NCBI GenBank assembly: GCA_023053685.1
Contig: JALIGW010000059.1
Location: 1,550,001-1,614,000 of the forward strand
DNA length: 64,000 bases
Reading direction: 5' to 3'
From: Diadophis punctatus similis
Lineage: Eukaryota > Chordata > Lepidosauria > Squamata > Dipsadidae
The position numbers and the translations under genes were made by a program. The notes under the pieces are model-generated. The model was not told the DNA's origin. It saw nothing but the letters and a program-made list of their open reading frames with translations, and did no database searches. This document shows, piece after piece, positions 55,301 to 64,000 of the stretch. Numbering within the stretch: the stretch's first letter is position 1; every line of letters starts with the position of its first letter.

Positions 55301-56027
55301 AATTCCCACACCATTTTCAGATCCAAGCATTCCCTGAGGAATTAGCCCAAGCCGTATCTCATAATTTGCCTTAGGATTCAATTCAACCAGAAAAGTTCAC
55401 TTTTGACACAGAGCTCAGAAATGAAAAAGAAACACATATTCATGTTCCCTAGGGTTCGGAAAGCCAAATTTTCACAAAATTTTCAGATCCAAGCATTCCC
55501 TGAGGAATTAGCCCAAGCAGTATCATAGAATTTACCTTACGACTCAATTCAGCCTGAAAACCTCACTTTTGACACAGAGCTGAGAAATGAAAAAGAAACA
55601 CATATCCATGTTCCACAGGGTCTGGAAAGCCAAAATCTCACACCATTTTCAGATCCAAGCATTCCCTGAGGAATTAGCCCAAGCCGTATCATAGAATTTA
55701 CCTTACGACTCAATTGAGCCTGAAAACCTCACTTTTGACACAGAGCTCAGAAATGAAAAAGAAACACAAATTCATGTTCCCTAGACTCTGGAAAGAAAAA
55801 TCTCACACAATTTTTAGATCCGAACTTTCCCTGACGAGTTAGCCCAAGCCTTATCATAGAATTTGCCTTAGAACTCAATTCAGCCCGAAAACCTCACTTT
55901 TGACATAGAGCTCAGAAATGAAAAAGAAATACATATTCATGTTCCCTACGGTCGGGAAAGCCAAATTTTCACACCATTTTCAGATCCGAGCATTCCCTGA
56001 GGAATTAGCCCAAGCCGTATCATAGAA
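49393..56027 (+). repeat. Large tandem duplication (6635 bp, 40 monomers), copy 1
   Basis: 49393 onward is repeated from 56028, first at offset 6635. After a nested 998-bp duplication in copy 2, the offset becomes 7633. Markers are the rare gttagcaca monomer at 49535/56170, gttagcccgagg at 52690/60323, and tttcataccatatt at 54144/61777. The join at 56028 cuts from the cctcacttttgac monomer type to the cctcactattgac type. Confidence 0.87.
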
Positions 56028-56371
56028 TTTACCTTACGACTCAATTCAGCCCGAAAACCTCACTATTGACACAGAGCTCAGAAATGAAAAAGAAACACAT
56101 ATCCATGTTCCCCAGGGTATGGAAAGCCAAATTCTCACACCATTTTCAGATCCGAGCTTTCCCTGTGGAGTTAGCACAAGCCGTATCTCATAATTTGCCT
56201 TAGGATTCAATTCAACCAGAAAACTTCACTTTTGACACAGAGCTCAGAAATGAAAAAGAAACACATATTCATGTTCCCCAGGGTCTGGAAAGCCAAAATC
56301 TCACAAAATTTTCAGATCCAAGCATTCCCTGAGGAATTAGCCCAAGCCGTATCATAGAATTTACCTTACGA

Positions 56372-57369
56372 CTCAATTCAGCCCAAAAACCTCACTTTTG
56401 ACACAGAGCTCAGAAATGAAAAAGAAACACATATCCATGTTCCCCAGGGTATGGAAAGGCAAATTCCCACACCATTTTCAGATCCGAGCAATCCCTGAGG
56501 AATTAGCCCAAGCCGTATCATAGAATTTACCTTACGACTCAATTCAGCCCGAAAACCTCACTTTTGACACAAAGCTCAGAAATGAAAAAGAAACACATAT
56601 CCATGTTCCCCAGGGTATGGAAAACCGAATTCCCACACCATTTGCAGATCCGAGCATTGCCTGATGAATTAGCCCAAGCCGTATCATAGAATTTACCTTA
56701 CGACTCAATTCAGCCCGAAAACCTCACTTTTGACACAGAGCTCAGAAATGAAAAAGAAACACATACAGTATTCCTGTTCCCTAGGGTCTGGAAAGCCAAA
56801 TTCTCACACCATTTTCAGATCCGAGCTTTCCCTGAGGAGATAGCCAAAGGCCTATCTCAGAATTTGCCATAGAAATCAATTCAGCCAGAAACTTCACTTT
56901 TGACACAGAGGTCAGAAATGAAAAAGAAACATATCCATGTTCCCCAGGGTGTGGAAAGCCAAATTACCACACTATTTTCAGGTCCTAGTTTTCCCTGAGG
57001 AATTAGCCAAAGCCGTATCTCATAATTTGCCTTAGGACTCAATTCAGCCAGAAAACTTCACTCTTGACACAGAGCTCAGAAATGAAAAACAAACACATAT
57101 CCATGTTCCCCAGGGTCTGGAAAGGGAAAATCTCACAAAATTTTCAGATCCAAGCATTCCCTGAGGAATTAGCCCAAGCCGTATCATAGAATTTACCTTA
57201 CGACTCAATTCAGCCCGAAAACCTCTCTTTTGACACAGAGCTCAGAAATAAAAAAGAAACACATATCCATGTTCCCCAGGGTATGGAAAGCCGAATTCCC
57301 ACACCATTTGCAGATCTGAGCTTTCCCTGAGGACTTAGCCCAAGGCGTTTCTCAGAATTTGCCATAGAA
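56372..57369 (+). repeat. Nested 6-monomer tandem duplication (998 bp), copy 1
   Basis: The rare ggaaaggcaaattccc monomer occurs at 56453 and 57451, the acagt insertion at 56765 and 57763, and gatctgagc at 57314 and 58312. All are 998 bp apart. Confidence 0.88.
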
Positions 57370-58367
57370 CTCAATTCAGCCCAAAAACCTCACTTTTGAC
57401 ACAGAGCTCAGAAATGAAAAAGAAACACATATCCATGTTCCCCAGGGTATGGAAAGGCAAATTCCCACACCATTTTCAGATCCGAGCAATCCCTGAGGAA
57501 TTAGCCCAAGCCGTATCATAGAATTTACCTTACGACTCAATTCAGCCCGAAAACCTCACTTTTGACACAAAGCTCAGAAATGAAAAAGAAACACATATCC
57601 ATGTTCCCCAGGGTATGGAAAACCGAATTCCCACACCATTTGCAGATCCGAGCATTGCCTGATGAATTAGCCCAAGCCGTATCATAGAATTTACCTTACG
57701 ACTCAATTCAGCCCGAAAACCTCACTTTTGACACAGAGCTCAGAAATGAAAAAGAAACACATACAGTATTCCTGTTCCCTAGGGTCTGGAAAGCCAAATT
57801 CTCACACCATTTTCAGATCCGAGCTTTCCCTGAGGAGATAGCCAAAGGCCTATCTCAGAATTTGCCATAGAAATCAATTCAGCCAGAAACTTCACTTTTG
57901 ACACAGAGGTCAGAAATGAAAAAGAAACATATCCATGTTCCCCAGGGTGTGGAAAGCCAAATTACCACACTATTTTCAGGTCCTAGTTTTCCCTGAGGAA
58001 TTAGCCAAAGCCGTATCTCATAATTTGCCTTAGGACTCAATTCAGCCAGAAAACTTCACTCTTGACACAGAGCTCAGAAATGAAAAACAAACACATATCC
58101 ATGTTCCCCAGGGTCTGGAAAGGGAAAATCTCACAAAATTTTCAGATCCAAGCATTCCCTGAGGAATTAGCCCAAGCCGTATCATAGAATTTACCTTACG
58201 ACTCAATTCAGCCCGAAAACCTCTCTTTTGACACAGAGCTCAGAAATAAAAAAGAAACACATATCCATGTTCCCCAGGGTATGGAAAGCCGAATTCCCAC
58301 ACCATTTGCAGATCTGAGCTTTCCCTGAGGACTTAGCCCAAGGCGTTTCTCAGAATTTGCCATAGAA
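57370..58367 (+). repeat. Nested 6-monomer tandem duplication (998 bp), copy 2
   Basis: Direct copy of 56372-57369. The join near 57370-57385 shows as a monomer that starts as the ccatagaactc type and continues with cagcccaaaaacc. After 58367 the sequence resumes the type seen at 50734 onward. Confidence 0.88.
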
Positions 58368-61300
58368 CTCAATTCAGCCCGAAAACCTCACTTTTGACAT
58401 AGAGCTCAGAAATGAAAAAGAAACACATATCCATGTTCCCCAGGGTGTGGAAAGCCAAATTACCACACCATTTTCAGGTCCGAGTTTTCCCTGAGGAATT
58501 AGCCAAAGGCCTATCTCAGAATTTGCCTTAGGACTCAATTATAACAGAAAACTTCACTTTTGACACATAGCTCAGAAATGAAAAAGTAACACATATTCAT
58601 GTTCTCCAGGGTCTGGAAAGCTGAATTCTCACACCATTTTCAGATCTGAGCTTTCTCTGCGGAGTTAGCCCAAGCCGTATCTCATAATTTGCCTTAGGAT
58701 TCAATTCAACCAGAAAACTTCACTTTTGACACAGAGCTCAGAAATGAAAAAGAAACACATATTCATGTTCCCCAGGGTCTGGAAAGCCAAAATCTCACAA
58801 AATTTTCAGATCCAAGCATTCCCTGAGGAATTAGCCCAAGCCGTATCATAGAATTTACCTTACGACTCAATTCAGCCCGAAAACCTCTCTTTTGACACAG
58901 AGCTCAGAAATCAAAAAGAAACACATATCCATGTTCCCCAGGGTATGGAAAGCCGAATTCCCACACCATTTGCAGATCTGAGCTTTCCCTGAGGACTTAG
59001 CCCAAGGCGTTTCTCAGAATTTGCCTTAGAACTCAATTCAGCCAGAAAACTTCCCTTTTGACACAGAGCTCAGAAATGAAAAAGAAACACATATTCATGT
59101 TCCCAGGGTCTGGAAAGCCAAATTCTCACACCATTTTCAGATCCGAGCTTTCCCTGAGGAATTAGCCCAAGGCGTTTCTCAGAATTTGCCTTAGGATTCA
59201 ATTCAACCAGAAAAGTTCACTTTTGACACAGAGCTCAGAAATGAAAAAGAAACACATATTCATGTTCCCCAGGGTCTGGAAAGCCGAATTCCCACACCAT
59301 TTGCAGATCCGAGCTTTCCCTGAGGACTTAGCCCAAGGCGTTTCTCAGAATTTGCCATAGAACTCAATTCAGCCCGAAAACCTCACTTTTGACATAGAGC
59401 TCAGAAATGAAAAACAAACACATATCCATGTTCCCCAGGGTGTGGAAAGCCAAATTACCACACCATTTTCACGTCCGAGTTTTCCCTGAGGAATTAGCCC
59501 AAGCCGTATCTCATAATTTGCCTTAGGACTCAATTATAACAGAAAACTTCACTTTTGACACAGAGCTCAGAAATGAAAAAGAAACACATATTCGTGTTCT
59601 CCAGGGTCTGGAAAGCCGAATTCTGACACCATTTTCAGATCCGAGCTTTCCCTGAGGAGTTAGCCCAAGGCGTATCATAGAATTTACTTTAAGACTCAAT
59701 TCACCCCGATAACCTCACTGTTGACACAGAGCTCAGAAATGAAAAAGAAACACATATTCATGTTCCCCAGGGTCTGGAAAGCCAAAATCTCACAAAATTT
59801 TCAGATCCAAGCATTCCCTGAGGAATTAGCCCAAGCCGTATCATAGAATTTACCTTACGACTCAATTCAGCCCGAAAACCTCTCTTTTGACACAGAGCTC
59901 AGAAATCAAAAAGAAACACATATCCATGTTCCCCAGGGTATGGAAAGCCGAATTCCCACACCATTTGCAGATCCGAGCTTTCCCTGAGAACTTAGCCCAA
60001 GGCGTTTCTCAGAATTTGCCATAGAACTCAATTCAGCCCGAAAACCTCACTTTTGACATAGAGCTCAGAAATGAAAAACAAACACATATCCATGTTCCCC
60101 AGGGTGTGGAAAGCCAAATTACCACACCATTTTCAGGTCCGAGTTTTCCCTGAGGAATTAGCCCAAGCCGTATCTCATAATTTGCCTTAGGACTCAATTA
60201 TAACAGAAAACTTCACTTTTGACACAGAGCTCAGAAATGAAAAAGAAACACATATTCATGTTCTCCAGGGTCTGGAAAGCCGAATTCTGACACCATTTTC
60301 AGATCCGAGCTTTCCCTGAGGAGTTAGCCCGAGGCGTATCATAGAATTTACTTTAAGACTCAATTCACCCCGAAAACCTCACTGTTGACACAGAGCTCAG
60401 AAATGAAAAAGAAACACAAATTCATGTTCCCTAGACTCTGGAAAGAAAAATCTCACACAATTTTTAGATCCGAACTTTCCCTGACGAGTTAGCCCAAGCC
60501 TTATCATAGAATTTGCCTTAGAACTCAATTCAGCCAGAAAACTTCCCTTTTGACACAGAGCTCAGAAATGAAAAAGAAACACATATTCATGTTCCCAGGG
60601 TCTGGAAAGCCAAATTCCCACACCATTTGCCGATCCGAGCATTCCCTGAGGAATTAGCCCAAGCCGTATCATAGAATTTACCTTACGACTCAATTCAGCC
60701 TGAAAACCTCACTTTTGACACAGAGCTGAGAAATGAAAAAGAAACACATATCCATGTTCCCCAGGGTATGGAAAGCCAAAATCTCACACCATTTTCAGAT
60801 CCAAGCATTCCCTGAGGAATTAGCCCAAGCCGTATCATAGAATTTACCTTACGACTCAATTCAGCCCGAAAACCTCTCTTTTGACACAGAGCTCAGAAAT
60901 AAAAAAGAAACACATATCCATGTTCCCCAGGGTATGGAAAGCCGAATTCCCACACCATTTGCAGATCTGAGCTTTCCCTGAGGACTTAGCCCAAGGCGTT
61001 TCTCAGAATTTGCCATAGAACTCAATTCAGCCCGAAAACCTCACTTTTGACACAGAGCTCAGAAATGAAAAAGAAACACATATTCCTGTTCCCTAGGGTT
61101 CGGAAAGCCAAATTTTCACACCATATTCAGATCCGAGCTTTCCCTGAGGAGTTAGCCCAAGCCTTATCATAGAATTTGCCTTTGGACTCAATTCAGCCCG
61201 AAAACCTCACTTTTGACACAGAGCTCAGAAATGAAAAAGAAACACATATCCATGTTCCCCAGGGTATGGAAAAGCAAATTCCCACACCATTTTCAGATCC

Positions 61301-63661
61301 AAGCATTCCCTGAGGAATTAGCCCAAGCCGTATCTCATAATTTGCCTTAGGATTCAATTCAACCAGAAAAGTTCACTTTTGACACAGAGCTCAGAAATGA
61401 AAAAGAAACACATATTCATGTTCCCCAGGGTCTGGAAAGCCAAAATCTCACACCATTTTCAGGTCCGAGTTTTCCCTGAGGAATTAGCCCAAGCCGTATC
61501 TCATAATTTGCCTTAGGACTCAATTATAACAGAAAACTTCACTTTTGACACAGAGCTCAGAAATGAAAAAGAAACACATATTCATGTTCTCCAGGGTCTG
61601 GAAAGCCGAATTCTGACACCATTTTCAGATCCGAGCTTTCCCTGAGGAGTTAGCCCAAGGCGTTTCTCAGAATTTGCCATAGAACTCAATTCAGCCCGAA
61701 AACCTCACTTTTGACACAGAGCTCAGAAATGAAAAAGAAACACATATTCCTGTTCCCTAGGGTTCGGAAAGCCAAATTTTCATACCATATTCAGATCCGA
61801 GTTTTCCCCGAGTTGTTAGCCCAAGGCGTATCAAAGAATTTACTTTAAGACTCAATTCACCCCGAAAACCTCACTGTTGACACAGAGCTCAGAAATGAAA
61901 AAGAAACACAAATTCATGTTCCCTAGACTCTGGAAAGAAAAATCTCACACAATTTTTAGATCCGAACTTTCCCTGACGAGTTAGCCCAAGCCTTATCATA
62001 GAATTTGCCTTAGAACTCAATTCAGCCCGAAAACCTCACTTTTGACATAGAGCTCAGAAATGAAAAACAAACACATATCCATGTTCCCCAGGGTGTGGAA
62101 AGCCAAATTACCACACCATTTTCAGGTCCGAGTTTTCCCTGAGGAATTAGCCCAAGCCGTATCTCATAATTTGCCTTAGGACTCAATTATAACAGAAAAC
62201 TTCACTTTTGACACAGAGCTCAGAAATGAAAAAGAAACACATATTCATGTTCTCCAGGGTCTGGAAAGACGAATTCTGTCACCATTTTCAGATCCGAGCT
62301 TTCCCTGAGGAGTTAGCCCAAGGCGTATCATAGAATTTACTTTAAGACTCAATTCACCCCGAAAACCTCACTGTTGACACAGAGCTCAGAAATGAAAAAG
62401 AAACACAAATTCATGTTCCCTAGACTCTGGAAAGAAAAATCTCACACAATTTTTAGATCCGAACTTTCCCTGACGAGTTAGCCCAAGCCTTATCATAGAA
62501 TTTGCCTTAGAACTCAATTCAGCCAGAAAACTTCCCTTTTGACACAGAGCTCAGAAATGAAAAAGAAACACATATTCATGTTCCCAGGGTCTGGAAAGCC
62601 AAATTCCCACACCATTTGCCGATCCGAGCATTCCCTGAGGAATTTGCCCAAGCCGTATCATAGAATTTACCTTACGACTCAATTCAGCCCGAAAACTTCA
62701 CTTTTGACACAGAGCTCAGAAATGAAAAAGAAACACATATCCATGTTCCCCAGGGTCTGGAAAGCCAAAATCTCACAAAATTTTCAGATCCAAGCATTCC
62801 CTGAGGAACTAGCCCAAGCCGTATCATAGAATTTACCTTACGACTCAATTCAGCCCAAAAACCTCACTTTTGACACAGAGCTCATAAATGAAAAAGAAAC
62901 ACATATCCATGTTCCCCAGGGTATGGAAAAGCAAATTCCCACACCATTTTCAGATCCAAGCATTCCCTGAGGAATTAGCCCAAGCCGTATCTCATAATTT
63001 GCCTTAGGATTCAATTCAACCAGAAAAGTTCACTTTTGACACAGAGCTCAGAAATGAAAAAGAAACACATATTCATGTTCCCTAGGGTTCGGAAAGCCAA
63101 ATTTTCACAAAATTTTCAGATCCAAGCATTCCCTGAGGAATTAGCCCAAGCAGTATCATAGAATTTACCTTACGACTCAATTCAGCCTGAAAACCTCACT
63201 TTTGACACAGAGCTGAGAAATGAAAAAGAAACACATATCCATGTTCCCCAGGGTCTGGAAAGCCAAAATCTCACACCATTTTCAGATCCAAGCATTCCCT
63301 GAGGAATTAGCCCAAGCCGTATCATAGAATTTACCTTACGACTCAATTGAGCCTGAAAACCTCACTTTTGACACAGAGCTCAGAAATGAAAAAGAAACAC
63401 AAATTCATGTTCCCTAGACTCTGGAAAGAAAAATCTCACACAATTTTTAGATCCGAACTTTCCCTGACGAGTTAGCCCAAGCCTTATCATAGAATTTGCC
63501 TTAGAACTCAATTCAGCCCGAAAACCTCACTTTTGACATAGAGCTCAGAAATGAAAAAGAAATACATATTCATGTTCCCTACGGTCGGGAAAGCCAAATT
63601 TTCACACCATTTTCAGATCCGAGCATTCCCTGAGGAATTAGCCCAAGCCGTATCATAGAAT

Positions 63662-64000
63662 TTACCTTACGACTCAATTCAGCCCGAAAACCTCACTTTT
63701 GACACAGAACTCAGAAATGAAAAAGAAACACATATCCATGTTCCCCAGGGTATGGAAAACCGAATTCCCACACCATTTGCAGATCCGAGCATTCCCTGAT
63801 GAATTAGCCCAAGCCGTATCATAGAATTTACCTTACGACTCAATTCAGCCCGAAAACCTCATTTTTGACACAGAGCTCAGAAATGAAAAAGAAACACATA
63901 CAGTATTCCTGTTCCCTAGGGTCTGGAAAGCCAAATTCTCACACCATTTTCAGATCCGAGCTTTCCCTGAGGAGTTAGCCAAAGGCCTATTTCAGAATTT
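63662..64000 (+). repeat. Start of a further block, matching 46242-46580
   Basis: From about 62.3 kb to the end, the sequence matches 44.9-46.58 kb at offset 17420. This includes the distinctive gacacagaactcag and cctcatttttgac changes near 46285/63705 and 46440/63860. The intervening copy at 56028 had switched to another type here, so the 46.3-49.4 kb material may resume beyond the window. Confidence 0.82.

Larger units (their letters stand above)
56028..63661 (+). repeat. Large tandem duplication, copy 2 (7633 bp, 46 monomers)
   Basis: Copy of 49393-56027 lengthened by the nested 998-bp repeat. It differs by single bases (for example ttccccaggg near 63243 where copy 1 has ttccacaggg near 55610) and by at least two short clustered patches (58505-58519 and 59286-59315) that look like gene conversion. 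Confidence 0.87.
1..64000 (+). repeat. Satellite DNA array, ~166-bp monomer, ~385 head-to-tail copies
   Basis: The phase marker cagatcc (or close variants) recurs at 10, 175, 341, 507, 678, 844 and 1010, and so on to 63951. The steps are 165, 166, 166, 171, 166 and 166 bp, so the base period is 166 bp. Every stretch I read is the same monomer in the same orientation. There is no inversion, spacer, gene or transposon anywhere in the window. Nearly every monomer carries the block tgacacagagctcagaaatg followed by an A-rich run and a variant of catgttccccagggt. The period is close to one nucleosome plus linker, the usual size class for centromeric satellites of plants and animals. Role is inferred: centromeric or pericentromeric heterochromatin of a eukaryote, probably a plant. 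Without CENH3 mapping it could equally be a non-centromeric (for example subtelomeric) satellite. Confidence 0.97.

Noticed and set aside
1..64000. CRISPR array
   Set aside because: The period is 166 bp with similar sequence throughout. There are no short identical repeats separated by unique spacers and no cas genes.
1..64000. Bacterial promoter and ribosome-binding-like strings (ttgaca, aggag) in every monomer
   Set aside because: ttgaca within ttttgacacag and gaggag in tgaggagttag are part of the satellite consensus and repeat hundreds of times with no gene downstream. They are coincidental in a eukaryotic satellite.
1..64000. Alpha satellite of primates (171-bp monomer)
   Set aside because: The base period is 166 bp. 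The 171-bp monomers here result from a 5-bp insertion in a minority, and the sequence blocks do not resemble the alpha satellite consensus that I know.

Overview
The whole 64 kb window is one uninterrupted tandem satellite array. It is a head-to-tail array of a monomer of about 166 bp, with roughly 385 copies between the first recognisable phase point (position 10) and the last (63951). All copies lie in one orientation. I see no protein-coding gene, RNA gene, transposon insertion, CRISPR array or unique-sequence island. GC content of a representative monomer, counted by hand, is about 44%.

A nucleosome-sized monomer, megabase-style homogeneity and paired CpG decay to TpG and CpA indicate a eukaryote with cytosine methylation. 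The most likely setting is centromeric or pericentromeric heterochromatin. Many flowering plants have centromeric satellites of 160-180 bp, and I recall a period of about 166 bp for some (for example Prunus and Medicago), but I cannot assign the species from sequence alone. That length match is not a sequence match.

Above the monomer there is no single regular higher-order repeat. The array is a nested mosaic of segmental duplications, each an integer number of monomers long: 3-mer (497 bp), 6-mer (995 and 998 bp), 7-mer (1166 bp), 9-mer (1493 bp), 13-mer (2158-2162 bp), 16-mer (2658 bp), 28-mer (4660 bp), 35-mer (5820 bp), 41-mer (6810 bp), 46-mer (7633 bp), 57-mer (9464 bp) and 61/62-mer (10118/10284 bp).

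Layout: 1-7651 holds a 28-monomer unit and a shortened second copy. 7652-20400 holds two related ~5.8 kb units, each with its own 1166-bp tandem duplication. 20400-40483 holds a 9464-bp-spaced repeat, a 1493-bp and a 995-bp duplication, and two consecutive larger tandem duplications (2160 and 2658 bp). 40320-49390 is the most shuffled part, with a 497-bp local amplification. 49393-63661 is a large tandem duplication with a nested 998-bp duplication. The last ~1.7 kb follows the 44.9-46.6 kb type.

Short open reading frames occur, but they recur exactly with the repeat copies, run through several monomers and look like chance translations of satellite DNA. The biology here is array evolution by unequal exchange and gene conversion, plus possible kinetochore or heterochromatin chromatin function, not genes working together.
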